Source: an uncultured Pelagibacteraceae bacterium
Lineage (GTDB): Bacteria; Pseudomonadota; Alphaproteobacteria; Pelagibacterales; Pelagibacteraceae
Direction: 5' to 3'
Length of the DNA: 64,000 nt
NCBI GenBank assembly: GCA_902577075.1
Contig: CACGXV010000001.1
Span: 372,001-436,000, forward strand
Numbering within the stretch: position 1 is the stretch's first letter; each line of letters opens with the position of its first letter. The notes beneath the pieces are model-generated. The model ran no database searches. It had not been told where the DNA came from and worked only from the letters and a program-made list of their open reading frames with translations. The position numbers and the translations under genes are program-made. Below are positions 25,464-34,517 of the stretch, piece by piece.

Positions 25464-27302
25464 GTGAGTTCTATTTTAGGAATTTCGGCATTTTATCACG
25501 ATAGTGCAGCTTGCATAATGATAAATGGCAAAATTATTGCCGCTGCTCAAGAAGAAAGATTTACTAGAATTAAACATGATTCAAATTATCCACATAATGC
25601 TGTAGATTTTGTTTTAAATTTTGCAAAACTGAAATTAAGTGAAGTTGATAAAATAATCTTTTTTGAAAAACCTTTTTTAAAATTTGAAAGACTTCTTGAA
25701 ACATATGTAGCATTTGCACCAAAAGGTTTTATTTCCTTTTCAAAAGCAATGCCAATATGGATTAAAGAAAAATTATTTCAAAAAAATTTACTTCAAAATA
25801 AGCTTAAAAATCATGATGAAAACTATGACAAAAAAAAGGATAATATTTATTTTTCAGACCATCATTTAAGTCATGCTGCAAGCGCTTTTTTTCCATCTCC
25901 ATTTAATGAGGCTGTTGTAATCACTGCAGATGGTGTGGGTGAATGGGCAACCACAACTGTAGCAATTGGAAACAGCAATGACCTTGAAATAAAAAAAGAA
26001 ATTCATTTTCCACATTCTCTTGGACTTTTGTATTCAGCATTCACATATTACACAGGTTTTAAAGTAAATAGCGGGGAATATAAATTAATGGGTTTAGCAC
26101 CATATGGAAAACCAAATTACGTAAATGAAATTATGAAAATGATCGATGTTAAAGAAGATGGAACGTTCAGACTTGATCAAAGTTATTTTAATTATGCTAC
26201 AGGATTGACTATGACTAATAAAAGATTTGATAGTTTATTTGGACAAAAACGAAGAGATCCTAAACTTGATAAATTAACTCAATTTCACATGGATGTTGCG
26301 TCCTCAATTCAAAAAGTTACAGAAGATATAATGTTAAAATTAGTTAGATCTGTAAAGAAAGAATATGGATTGAAAAACTTATGTCTTGCAGGAGGTGTAG
26401 CTTTAAATTGTGTTGCAAATGGAAAAATACTTAAAGAGAAAATTTTTGAAAATATTTGGGTTCAACCAGCAGCGGGTGATGCCGGAGGTGCATTAGGTGC
26501 CGCATTAGCTTTATGGCATATAGATCAAAATAACCCGAGAGTGATAAATGAAAATGACAACATGTCTGGATCTTATTTAGGACCTGAGTATTCTGAAGAT
26601 CAAATAAAAAAAGAATTATCTCGTTTAGGTGCTGAATTTGAAATATTAGATGAAAATGAAATTATTGATAGAACATCAAAAGATTTATCTGAAGGAAATG
26701 CAGTCGGATGGTTTCAGGGTAGAATGGAATTTGGACCTCGTGCTCTAGGAGGAAGATCAATATTAGGCGATCCTAGATCACCTCATATGCAAAAAAATTT
26801 AAATTTAAAAGTAAAATACAGAGAAAGTTTTAGACCGTTTGCACCATCTATTTTATCTGATGATTTAAGTGATTGGTTTGAGATGAACTCTGTTTCTCCA
26901 TACATGTTGATGGTAGCCAATGTTAGAAAAGAAAAATGTATTCCTATGTCAGAAAATGAAGAAAAATTATTTGGTATTGATAAACTAAATGTAAAAAGAT
27001 CGTCTGTTCCAGCAATTACACATGTAGACTATTCAGCAAGAATTCAAACTGTCCATAAGGATACAAATTCAAAATACTATAAATTAATTTCAAAATTTAA
27101 AGAGATAACAGGATGCCCAATTTTAGTTAATACATCTTTCAATGTGAGAGGGGAACCGATAGTAAATACTCCAGAAGATGCATTTAATTGTTTCATGGGA
27201 ACAGATTTAGATAAATTGATAATTGGTAATTGCTATTTAGATAAAAAAAAACAAAATTCAGATTTAAAAAAAGATTATAGTGATAAATTTGAATTAGATT
27301 AA
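25464..27302 (+). CDS. Carbamoyltransferase (NodU/TobZ family)
   Basis: A 612-residue enzyme with a GTG start immediately after the DUF5989 stop. The Kae1-like domain starts ILGISAFYHDSAACIM and has EERFTRIKHD and SDHHLSHAASAFFPSP (metal His pair). The C-terminal domain holds GPRALGGRSILGDPR and LVNTSFNVRGEPIV. The family transfers carbamoyl from carbamoyl phosphate to a hydroxyl, usually of a sugar or secondary metabolite. The acceptor is unknown; the SGNH neighbour suggests a surface glycan. It overlaps the convergent SGNH gene by four bases. Confidence 0.9.
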   Translation: MSSILGISAFYHDSAACIMINGKIIAAAQEERFTRIKHDSNYPHNAVDFVLNFAKLKLSEVDKIIFFEKPFLKFERLLETYVAFAPKGFISFSKAMPIWIKEKLFQKNLLQNKLKNHDENYDKKKDNIYFSDHHLSHAASAFFPSPFNEAVVITADGVGEWATTTVAIGNSNDLEIKKEIHFPHSLGLLYSAFTYYTGFKVNSGEYKLMGLAPYGKPNYVNEIMKMIDVKEDGTFRLDQSYFNYATGLTMTNKRFDSLFGQKRRDPKLDKLTQFHMDVASSIQKVTEDIMLKLVRSVKKEYGLKNLCLAGGVALNCVANGKILKEKIFENIWVQPAAGDAGGALGAALALWHIDQNNPRVINENDNMSGSYLGPEYSEDQIKKELSRLGAEFEILDENEIIDRTSKDLSEGNAVGWFQGRMEFGPRALGGRSILGDPRSPHMQKNLNLKVKYRESFRPFAPSILSDDLSDWFEMNSVSPYMLMVANVRKEKCIPMSENEEKLFGIDKLNVKRSSVPAITHVDYSARIQTVHKDTNSKYYKLISKFKEITGCPILVNTSFNVRGEPIVNTPEDAFNCFMGTDLDKLIIGNCYLDKKKQNSDLKKDYSDKFELD

Positions 27303-28423
27303 AATTTTAAAGACTTCACAATTTTATCTTTTACACGGGTTGTACCGTTTAAATTCCAATGAATATCTCCATAAATAAAATTATCAAAAATGAAATCTCT
27401 TTTATTTTCCTTTTTAAACTCATCATAAATACTTACAAAATTAATTTCATATTTTTCTGAAAATTTTTTCCAATAAGTTTCATGATAATCATCACCATAA
27501 AATATTTGAGTTGGCCAAGGATATACAATTAAAGTAGAGTTTATCTCATTTTCTTTAAGTAATTCAAAAAGCTTAATTAAATATTTTTCTGATTGCAAAA
27601 GACCAATTTTTACTTCATTAAATTTATCTTCATCAAAAGTCCAAAATCCTCTATCTATATGTGTCATTCTATAAAACATAACATCGTTCCTATTCGTTTT
27701 AAAAAAATTTTTATTCAATTCTTTGGATGCTTTTATTTTTAGTTTTATATAATTTTTAACAAGTTCAGTTCGGTCAGATAAAATATTTAAAAATCTAAAT
27801 ATTGTTGAATTATCTCTTAAAATTTTTCCTACAGAATAAAAAATTTTCTTTGGAGTTGATATTTTTTTAGTTTCCTCGTACGTCAAAATATTACCCTCAT
27901 CATTAAACCTAATAAACATTTCATCATAGATATCAGATATATCTAAAAAAACTAACGCTTGATCAAATTTAAAGCCCTCATTTAAATAATATTTTATTTT
28001 TTTATAATAAATACTTGGTGAATAAGACCCTACTGCTGAGTTTAAAATTTCATAGTTAAATCCTAAGTAATCATCTAATTGTCCAGCTAATGTATCTTCA
28101 TAATTTAGACCGGAGCCCTCAATAAAAGAATCACCAATTAATAAGATTCTTTTTTTTTCTGTATTTATTTTTTTAACAATTCTTTTTTCTTTATCTCTAA
28201 ACCCTATTGAGTTTGTAATTAACCTTTGTTTTATTTTTCCACCCCAAATTTCAAATTGGTCAGTATTAGGAAGTATATCGTGGTGATATATTTTTGATGG
28301 TATTCTCCACCATTTTTCCTTCCAAGCTATATTCTCCCAATATCTTGTTTTTTTTAATATAAGATTACTTAATACAATATCTATAGATATAGCTATGATA
28401 AATATTAAGAAAATTTTTTTCAT
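27299..28423 (-). CDS. SGNH/GDSL hydrolase-fold, membrane-anchored
   Basis: A 374-residue protein with one N-terminal membrane anchor (IFLIFIIAISIDIVL) and a periplasmic SGNH domain. The nucleophile block is LLIGDSFIEGSG (Ser near residue 98), Gly/Asn follow in ILNSAVGSYSPS, and the Asp-His pair is in YGDIHWNLNGT. Such proteins add or remove acyl groups on exported glycans (AlgX/DltD-like). Convergence on the carbamoyltransferase cassette is a recurring arrangement and suggests decoration of the same polymer. Rich in Lys/Ile. Confidence 0.8.
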   Translation of the reverse strand: MKKIFLIFIIAISIDIVLSNLILKKTRYWENIAWKEKWWRIPSKIYHHDILPNTDQFEIWGGKIKQRLITNSIGFRDKEKRIVKKINTEKKRILLIGDSFIEGSGLNYEDTLAGQLDDYLGFNYEILNSAVGSYSPSIYYKKIKYYLNEGFKFDQALVFLDISDIYDEMFIRFNDEGNILTYEETKKISTPKKIFYSVGKILRDNSTIFRFLNILSDRTELVKNYIKLKIKASKELNKNFFKTNRNDVMFYRMTHIDRGFWTFDEDKFNEVKIGLLQSEKYLIKLFELLKENEINSTLIVYPWPTQIFYGDDYHETYWKKFSEKYEINFVSIYDEFKKENKRDFIFDNFIYGDIHWNLNGTTRVKDKIVKSLKF

Positions 28424-28487
28424 AAAAATAATATGTTTATTAATTACTGATTAATATATAATTTATTCACAATAGTTAAATTACTTT

Positions 28488-28679
28488 ATGTATAAAAATT
28501 ACAAATTAATTTTATTCTTAGGAGCGGCAATAATATTTCTGATTATGAGTGCAAGTAAGTATGAAGAATTTAGTCTTAAAAAATCTATATCAGCATGCGT
28601 AATTGCAAAAAGTAAATTAAAAAAAGAAATTAAGCCTGAGGAGGCTAGAATAATTTGTGAGAAAGAAATAAAGAATTAA
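28488..28679 (+). CDS. Small membrane-anchored hypothetical protein
   Basis: A 63-residue protein with one N-terminal helix (LILFLGAAIIFLIM) and a charged tail with two cysteines (SACVIAKSKL and ARIICEKEIKN). The helix could also be a signal sequence, making a small exported protein that may form a disulfide. Divergent from the SGNH gene by 64 bp. No family recognised. Confidence 0.55.
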   Translation: MYKNYKLILFLGAAIIFLIMSASKYEEFSLKKSISACVIAKSKLKKEIKPEEARIICEKEIKN

Positions 28680-28696
28680 TAATTTAACTAAATTTT

Positions 28697-29962
28697 TTAA
28701 AGTAAACTTGGCAACCAGGTAGAAAATTTTGGAAACAAAATCATTAATATTCCATAGACAATACCAACAATTGTAAATAAAGGTACCTCCTTGAAGGCAT
28801 TAGCGGGATTCTCTTTAATAACTCCTGCAGCTGTATATATACCAACACAAACAGGCGGTGTTATCATGCCAATTCCAGCAAAAGCAACAAAAACAACATA
28901 AAGGTGCAATAAACTTTGATCAAAAGATAAAGTTAAAGCTGCAAATATTGGGACTGTTAAATAAAATACTGGAACTATTTCTATAAAAGTTCCAAGTATC
29001 AAACATATTGTTCCAAGCATGATCCAAAATAAATTCACACTAACTCCCATATCAGTAAAGTAAGTTATTATTCTTTGAGGTGCTTGAGTATAAGTTAATA
29101 CCACACTTAAAAATGTAGCTGTTGCTATAATAGAAAATATTACAGCAGTAATAATTGCAGTATCTTTCAAACAACTTAATAAAGATGAGAAAGTTAATTC
29201 TTTGTAAATTAAAAAACCTATGGTTACTGCGTAAACACCAGCAATTGCAGCTGACTCAGACGGAGTAAGAAGACCAGCGTAAATACCACCCAAAATTATC
29301 ACAGGAGTTATCAAAGCAGGCAATGCAGCTATAAATGAATTAAACCTTTCTTTAAATGTTGCTTTTTTATCTGTTCTTATATGTCTACATTTAAAAAGAA
29401 CTAACAAAACCATAAGAATTAAAAGAATAATCCCTGGAATTACTCCTGCTGCAAAAGTTTTTGAAACAGGAACATATGTAAGTGCACTGAACAAAATTGC
29501 AGCATTTGACGGTGGTATTAAAGCCTCAAGTAGAGCAGCAGATGCAGCGAGTACCACAACAAATGGTGTAGGGTAACCTTGCTCTATCATTTTAGGCATC
29601 ATAATTGTTCCAACAGCTGTAATTGCTGCAAGTATTGATCCACAAAAAGCAGCAAAAAAACCCATAGCAATAACCATTGCTACACCAAGTCCACCAGGCC
29701 AATGTCCAACCAGTGTAGTTGCAAATTTTACCAATCTTAGTGCAGCACCACCTTTTAACATTGCCATTCCACTGAAAATAAATAATGGAACTGCAATGAG
29801 CACATGTTTAGTTAAGGCACCAAATGATACTTGAATTAGAACTGACCATGGAAGTTTTAACCCAGCTATTGCTGCTATTGAGCTCCCCAATCCAAAAACT
29901 AAAAAAATAGGAACAGAAATAACTAAAGTAATTAATGATAAAATAGATGCTATCGCAAACAT
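28697..29962 (-). CDS. dctM: TRAP transporter large permease DctM
   Basis: A 421-residue protein with about 11-12 helices. Family features are GMAMLKGGAALRLVKFA, AAFCGSILAAITAVGTIMMP and TPPVCVGIYTAAGVI near the end. It forms the sodium-driven membrane channel with DctQ. Last of a dctP-dctQ-dctM operon on the minus strand. Substrate unknown, probably an organic acid. Confidence 0.92.
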   Translation of the reverse strand: MFAIASILSLITLVISVPIFLVFGLGSSIAAIAGLKLPWSVLIQVSFGALTKHVLIAVPLFIFSGMAMLKGGAALRLVKFATTLVGHWPGGLGVAMVIAMGFFAAFCGSILAAITAVGTIMMPKMIEQGYPTPFVVVLAASAALLEALIPPSNAAILFSALTYVPVSKTFAAGVIPGIILLILMVLLVLFKCRHIRTDKKATFKERFNSFIAALPALITPVIILGGIYAGLLTPSESAAIAGVYAVTIGFLIYKELTFSSLLSCLKDTAIITAVIFSIIATATFLSVVLTYTQAPQRIITYFTDMGVSVNLFWIMLGTICLILGTFIEIVPVFYLTVPIFAALTLSFDQSLLHLYVVFVAFAGIGMITPPVCVGIYTAAGVIKENPANAFKEVPLFTIVGIVYGILMILFPKFSTWLPSLL

Positions 29963-30454
29963 TTAATTTCTAATTAGATTTATAATGTTATCAAACAATA
30001 ACTCTAATGAAGTGAGTGCTAAAATAAAAAATCCCACTGGGAAAGCTAAAAACATCCACCAAATAGGAATACTAATCTCAATTTCCATAACTTGACCTAA
30101 ATTGAAATACATTATTGTTGCATCAAGACCTGCTTTAAAAAAAATGCAAGCTGATATAAGAGCAACTAAGTTTACAATTAAAAATAAAATTTCTTTATTT
30201 TTTTTTGATAACAAGGGAGTTAAAAAATCTACTTTGATATGTTGTCCTTTTTTCAATAATGGTCCCAAAAGAGGAAAAACAAGCCAGCTAACTAGAACAG
30301 GCGGTAATTCAATAAACCAAGCAAATCCAGTTCCGGTTATAAATCTTGTTGTTGCACTTAAGAATAATGCAGCAACCATTATGAAAATAATTAACATTGC
30401 GAGAGACAATGAAGCCGAAGCTAAATAATTGTTAACTGCTCGCAATGCTTTCAT
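29963..30454 (-). CDS. dctQ: TRAP transporter small permease DctQ
   Basis: A 163-residue four-helix protein with RFITGTGFAWFIELPPVLVS and the KKGQHIKVDFLTPLL block typical of DctQ. It helps couple the binding protein to DctM. Its stop is adjacent to the DctM start with no gap. It lies 25 bp from dctP, a gap holding only a 5-bp AT-rich inverted repeat. Confidence 0.9.
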   Translation of the reverse strand: MKALRAVNNYLASASLSLAMLIIFIMVAALFLSATTRFITGTGFAWFIELPPVLVSWLVFPLLGPLLKKGQHIKVDFLTPLLSKKNKEILFLIVNLVALISACIFFKAGLDATIMYFNLGQVMEIEISIPIWWMFLAFPVGFFILALTSLELLFDNIINLIRN

Positions 30455-30479
30455 CTTTAGATTAAGTAATCAACTTACT

Positions 30480-31496
30480 CTAATTATTTTTTGCATACTC
30501 TTGCGCTGCTTTTAAAGCATCGGCATCAATCATTTTTGCCATAGCTGGCATAACTTTATTTTTCATCAGCTTATCAAATTTTGCTTTCTCAGCTCCAGAA
30601 AGTGTAGTTACAACACCACCTCTCTCTTGGAATTCTTTGAGAACTGACTCACCGTGATCCATTATTCTATCTGTAGAAAGAGTTCCAACTTCTTTACCAA
30701 CATCCATAATTATTTTTTGTAAGTCAGCTGGTAAACTTTTAAACCAAGTTGAATTAGCCATTATGTAAGCATCTGCATAATATTGATATGGCTTTTGTGC
30801 ATATTTTAAAAATTCCCACCAACTATAAGCTTTAATACTACCTGGAGGGCTATTAATTGTGTCGATCATTCCAGATTGAAGAGCATTATACACTTCACCA
30901 GTTTTTAATGATACACGATTTGCTCCAAGAGCATCCCACATAGGTTCCTCGCTTTTAAGCAATCTTCTGGCTTTTAAGCCTTTCATGGCATCAATACCTG
31001 TTAATTCTCTAGCACTAGAAATTGACATTACAGGACCAACAGGGTTGTACATGACTAAAGTTGAATTAGTTTTTTTTGTTAATTCCCCCCAAATTTCTTT
31101 TCCTTTTGAGGAATTTTGAAAAAACCCTCTTTGTTGCTCCCAAGAATTAAATAATCCTGGAAATGACGCAACATTAAAGTTTTTGTTAATTGGTGGAAAG
31201 CTTACCACACCTACAATTCCACCTAATTCAACAGCTCCAGAAGTTACAGCACCCATAACTTCTCTAATCCCAAAAAGTTGTTTTGATGGGTATACCTCAA
31301 TTTTAAGTTTACCTTTAGCTCTTTTGTTTACTTCATCTGCAAAAATTTGAGCATGCTTAGCGCTATGATGTTTAGGACTCCAATGAACAGATAAACGTCC
31401 AACAATCTCAGCAAAAGCTGCAGTTGAAGAAATTACAAATGAAATAACCAAGAAAAAGCTAACCAAACCTTTTAATAAAGTTTTAATTTTATTCAT
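30480..31496 (-). CDS. dctP: TRAP transporter solute-binding protein DctP
   Basis: A 338-residue periplasmic binding protein with a signal peptide of about 29 residues (ending STAAFA). The ligand-carboxylate Arg is in MKGLKARRLLKSEEP, followed by ALGANRVSLKTGEVYNALQ and GMIDTINSP. DctP proteins bind carboxylates through that Arg. Ligand not predictable. Expression probably responds to the palindrome over its promoter at 31528-31559. Confidence 0.9.
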   Translation of the reverse strand: MNKIKTLLKGLVSFFLVISFVISSTAAFAEIVGRLSVHWSPKHHSAKHAQIFADEVNKRAKGKLKIEVYPSKQLFGIREVMGAVTSGAVELGGIVGVVSFPPINKNFNVASFPGLFNSWEQQRGFFQNSSKGKEIWGELTKKTNSTLVMYNPVGPVMSISSARELTGIDAMKGLKARRLLKSEEPMWDALGANRVSLKTGEVYNALQSGMIDTINSPPGSIKAYSWWEFLKYAQKPYQYYADAYIMANSTWFKSLPADLQKIIMDVGKEVGTLSTDRIMDHGESVLKEFQERGGVVTTLSGAEKAKFDKLMKNKVMPAMAKMIDADALKAAQEYAKNN

Positions 31497-31527
31497 ATTT
31501 TCCCTCTCTTTTTTTTATTTAATCTTA

Positions 31528-31559
31528 TTATTTTGATTTAATTAAAACAATCAAAATAA
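31528..31559. promoter_or_regulatory. Operator-like 11-bp inverted repeat over the dctPQM promoter
   Basis: TTATTTTGATT at 31528-31538 and AATCAAAATAA at 31549-31559 are perfect inverted repeats with a 10-base spacer. Arm centres are 21 bp apart, two helical turns, suiting a dimeric regulator. Read on the minus strand the repeat includes TTGATT and ends near TAATAA, a possible -35/-10 pair 40-60 bp before dctP, so a bound protein would block transcription. No regulator gene is adjacent. Confidence 0.5.
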
Positions 31560-31609
31560 AATTGTATAAATTTGAATAATAAGGTCTAAATGTTATATTA
31601 GCTGATAAC

Positions 31610-32068
31610 ATGATTTATAAATTATCAAAAAGCATATTGGTGCTTTTTTTTCTGCTTTTTTTTTCAAATATTTCATATAGTGAGACTAAAATAGATAAAG
31701 CAGTTGATAAAACTACTGATTTTTTTAAGTCTGTTTCAAAAAGAGGGTTAAATAAAAATCAGACAGCTGAGTTTTTAAATAATTATGCAATTACCCTCAA
31801 AGATGAAAGAACCGACGGGGAAGTAACTTATATTTTTGATAGTGAGAGCTACAAAAGATACAAGAATGGAAATATTATATCTGAAGATGGATGGAGATTT
31901 TCAAAATTGGGAGGCCTAAGGATATTTAATGGTGATGTAAAACTTACATGGAAAATAAAAATTGGAAAAGATAATTTAATTGTTATAAAAACAAAATTTC
32001 AGCCAATTGGAAAAGAATATCCCTTTACTTATAGATTAAAAAAATTATTTTTTGAGGAGTTTCAATGA
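31610..32068 (+). CDS. Exported hypothetical protein
   Basis: A 152-residue protein with a clear signal peptide (LVLFFLLFFSNISYS, cut near residue 24). The mature part is helical then beta-rich (RTDGEVTYIFDSESYKRYKNG, GWRFSKLGGLRIFNGDVKLTWKI). No cysteine in a lipobox position, so periplasmic or secreted. No family recognised. Divergent from dctP and overlapping the next gene by ATGA. Confidence 0.65.
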   Translation: MIYKLSKSILVLFFLLFFSNISYSETKIDKAVDKTTDFFKSVSKRGLNKNQTAEFLNNYAITLKDERTDGEVTYIFDSESYKRYKNGNIISEDGWRFSKLGGLRIFNGDVKLTWKIKIGKDNLIVIKTKFQPIGKEYPFTYRLKKLFFEEFQ

Positions 32069-32247
32069 ATCCTACAGATATCCTGTTAAGTATTGCTATA
32101 GTTGGAATTTATACGTTTATTTATGTTTATCTAAAATCTAAATACGATGACAATAAAACTATTATAAAGTTATTTGTGATTGGTTTCATTTATGCAACAA
32201 TAATTACTGGTATTCTCTATTACTTAATAAAATTTATAGCTTCATAA
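32065..32247 (+). CDS. Two-helix small membrane protein
   Basis: A 60-residue protein with two hydrophobic helices (ILLSIAIVGIYTFIYVYL and LFVIGFIYATIITGILYYL) joined by a charged loop (KSKYDDNKTI). The ATGA overlap with the exported protein upstream supports translation and a shared job. Function unknown. Confidence 0.6.
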   Translation: MNPTDILLSIAIVGIYTFIYVYLKSKYDDNKTIIKLFVIGFIYATIITGILYYLIKFIAS

Positions 32248-32256
32248 AAAATTTAT

Positions 32257-32943
32257 ATGAAACATAAATTAGAATTAATTTATTTCAAAATGAGAGCACT
32301 AGCAGAAGCTCCTCGTTTATTATTTCATTATACCGAGATTAAGTATGATGATGTTATGTCATGGGATTACTATGGCAAGGATTGGTCAGAGGTAAAACCA
32401 AATATTCCTTTTAAACAACTTCCAATGTTAGTAGTTGATAAAAAACACTATATTTGTCAAAGCATGGCAATTATGACATTTGTAGAAAATTTGGCAGGTA
32501 TTAACATTACTGATCCAATATTAAATGCAAAAGCAAACGCAATCATGCAAAGTGCACAAGAACTTTTTATGCCACTTAATCCAACAGTTAACTTTGCAAA
32601 AGGTGAGAAGTTTAAAAAAAAAAGAGAAGATATGATACCATTTTTAATGTCAAGATTTGAAGATCTTGAAAAAGCTATTAAAGAAAATGATAAAAAATTT
32701 TTTATTTTAGATGAGCCTAGAGCATGTGATTTTGTAACATTTCATCATTTAGATCTATCTAAAATGCTTGATCCTTCAATAATAAAAAAATTTCCTAGGT
32801 TAGAAAAATTTCTGGAAGATGTAATGTCTATTGAAAGCGTTAGATCTTATTTGGATAAACGTCCTGAATTGATTGATGTAAGTGTCGAACCAAAACTAGT
32901 AATTGATGGAGTTACTCATCCAACAGGAGTTAAAAAAACTTAA
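32257..32943 (+). CDS. Glutathione S-transferase family protein
   Basis: A 228-residue two-domain GST. The thioredoxin-like N domain has LELIYFKMRALAEAPRLLF (catalytic Tyr near residue 8) and the cis-Pro in QLPMLVVD followed by QSMAIMTFVENL for glutathione binding. The C domain is helical. It resembles sigma-type GSTs. Substrate unknown; stress or detoxification is likely. Confidence 0.8.
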   Translation: MKHKLELIYFKMRALAEAPRLLFHYTEIKYDDVMSWDYYGKDWSEVKPNIPFKQLPMLVVDKKHYICQSMAIMTFVENLAGINITDPILNAKANAIMQSAQELFMPLNPTVNFAKGEKFKKKREDMIPFLMSRFEDLEKAIKENDKKFFILDEPRACDFVTFHHLDLSKMLDPSIIKKFPRLEKFLEDVMSIESVRSYLDKRPELIDVSVEPKLVIDGVTHPTGVKKT

Positions 32944-32954
32944 TTTTTAAATAG

Positions 32955-32983
32955 TTGATTGCGTTATATAAAATTTCTATTAT
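32955..32983 (+). promoter_or_regulatory. Promoter of tRNA-Met
   Basis: TTGATT (32955-32960) and TATTAT (32978-32983) are spaced by 17 bases and lie 18 bases before the mature tRNA 5' end, giving a start near 32990. The spacing and distance fit a sigma-70 promoter dedicated to the tRNA. Confidence 0.55.
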
Positions 32984-33000
32984 AACTCACATGAATTTAT

Positions 33001-33077
33001 GGCGGGGTAGCTCAGTTGGTTAGAGCGCGGGACTCATAAGCCCGAGGTCAGTGGTTCGATCCCACTTCCCGCTACCA
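33001..33077 (+). tRNA. tRNA-Met (CAT), elongator type
   Basis: A complete 77-base cloverleaf with encoded CCA. The acceptor stem is GGCGGGG with TCCCGCT, with wobble pairs at its ends. The D-arm is AGCTCAGTTGGTTAGAGC, the T-loop GGTTCGATCC. The anticodon loop CTCATAA gives CAT at 33035-33037. A paired first base (G1-T72) and absence of the three-GC initiator anticodon stem point to elongator Met. A tRNA-Ile2 with lysidine-modified CAT is possible but the acceptor and arms look like Met. Confidence 0.93.
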
Positions 33078-33079
33078 AA

Positions 33080-33607
33080 TTAATGTCCAGGAAAATCCAT
33101 TAAATTTTCAACTTTATAACCATTTTTTAAAAGATTATCACAACCACCTAAGTCAAATAGATTAATAACAAATACAAAAGCTGCAACCTTACCCTTAGAA
33201 AGTTCAATAAGTTTTGCTGCAGCTGCTGCTGTCCCTCCAGTTGCAATCAAGTCATCAATTACTAGAACCGACTCATTTTCAGAAATTGAGTCTTTGTGAA
33301 CTTCTATTGTTGCTGTTCCATATTCAAGCTTAAAATCAACTGAATATACATCAGCAGGAAGTTTATTTTTTTTGCGTAACATTATAAATGGTTTTTTTAA
33401 TATATATGAAACAGCAGAGGCAAATACGAAACCACGAGACTCAATTGCTGCAATTTTATCTACCTTAAACTTTTTAGATCTCTCAATAATCTGATTGATT
33501 GTTTCCTGAAAAGCAGACTCATCTTTAATCAAAGTAGTGATATCCCTGAATAAAATGCCTTTTTTGGGATAATCTTTTATAGAACGAATATAATCTTTTA
33601 AATCCAT
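33080..33607 (-). CDS. apt: Adenine phosphoribosyltransferase
   Basis: A 175-residue phosphoribosyltransferase. The PRPP motif is VLVIDDLIATGGTAAAAAKL, preceded by AAIESRGFVFA and the flexible-loop block LRKKNKLPADVYSVDFKLEYG. It converts adenine plus PRPP to AMP. It is divergent from mtnP by 37 bp; the MtnP reaction yields adenine, so the pair makes biochemical sense. Its stop is two bases from the tRNA 3' end. Confidence 0.95.
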   Translation of the reverse strand: MDLKDYIRSIKDYPKKGILFRDITTLIKDESAFQETINQIIERSKKFKVDKIAAIESRGFVFASAVSYILKKPFIMLRKKNKLPADVYSVDFKLEYGTATIEVHKDSISENESVLVIDDLIATGGTAAAAAKLIELSKGKVAAFVFVINLFDLGGCDNLLKNGYKVENLMDFPGH

Positions 33608-33644
33608 AATAGTTATTTATAAATACATTATAATAAGTTTTTAC

Positions 33645-34517
33645 ATGGCAAATAATAAATTAGCAATAATTGGTGGAAGCGGTCTATATGATGTTGAGGA
33701 ATTTAAAGACCGAGAATTAATAGATTTAAACACTCCTTGGGGAAACCCATCAGATCAAATTTTAAAAACAAATTATAATAACAAAGAGGTATATTTTTTA
33801 CCAAGACATGGAAGAGGACATTATATTTCACCTTCAAATATAAATTTTAGAGCGAACATTGATGCATTAAAACAATTGGGCGTAACAGATATTGTCTCTG
33901 TTTCTGCAGTTGGGTCGTTAAAAGAAGATTTGTCTCCTGGTAAATTTGTAATTATTGATCAATTTATTGATAGAACTTTTGCGAGACATAAAACTTTCTT
34001 TGATGAGGAAATAGTTGCCCATGTATCAATGGCTCATCCAACCTCTAAAGGTCTAATGAATGCATGTGAGGATGCAATTAAAAAAGAGGGAATCGATTAT
34101 CAAAGGGGAGGTACTTACGTAGTAATGGAAGGTCCTCAATTTTCAACCTTAGCAGAGTCAAACCTTTATAGATCTTGGAAAGCAGATGTAATTGGTATGA
34201 CTAATATGCCAGAGGCTAAATTAGCAAGAGAGGCAGAAATGAGATACGCGTCAGTTTCTATGGTTACTGATTATGATTGTTGGCACCCAGATCATGAAAA
34301 TGTAGATGTGCAAACTGTGATAAAAGTTTTATTAAATAATGCCTCTAAAGCAAAAAGCATGATTAAAAATCTTATTGATAATTTTGAGAGTCATATTGAC
34401 CCTTATGATCCAATAAATAACTGTTTAGATGTTGCTATAATTACTGCTCCAGAAAAAAGAACCCAAAAAACCCTTAATAAACTTAAAACAATAGCTGGTA
34501 GAGTGCTAAATAAATGA
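33645..34517 (+). CDS. mtnP: S-methyl-5'-thioadenosine phosphorylase
   Basis: A 290-residue purine nucleoside phosphorylase of the MTAP type. IIGGSGLYD at the N terminus, FLPRHGRGHYISP (phosphate site), TYVVMEGPQFSTLAES and VIGMTNMPEAKLAREAEM are the family signatures. It cleaves methylthioadenosine, the by-product of spermidine synthesis, to adenine and methylthioribose 1-phosphate. First gene of mtnP-mtnA-membrane protein-aldolase-speDE, overlapping mtnA by ATGA. Confidence 0.95.
   Translation: MANNKLAIIGGSGLYDVEEFKDRELIDLNTPWGNPSDQILKTNYNNKEVYFLPRHGRGHYISPSNINFRANIDALKQLGVTDIVSVSAVGSLKEDLSPGKFVIIDQFIDRTFARHKTFFDEEIVAHVSMAHPTSKGLMNACEDAIKKEGIDYQRGGTYVVMEGPQFSTLAESNLYRSWKADVIGMTNMPEAKLAREAEMRYASVSMVTDYDCWHPDHENVDVQTVIKVLLNNASKAKSMIKNLIDNFESHIDPYDPINNCLDVAIITAPEKRTQKTLNKLKTIAGRVLNK

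Noticed and set aside
33001-33077. tRNA-Ile2 (lysidine CAT) identity
   Set aside because: Arms and acceptor look like elongator Met; final proof needs comparison with the other CAT tRNAs of the genome.
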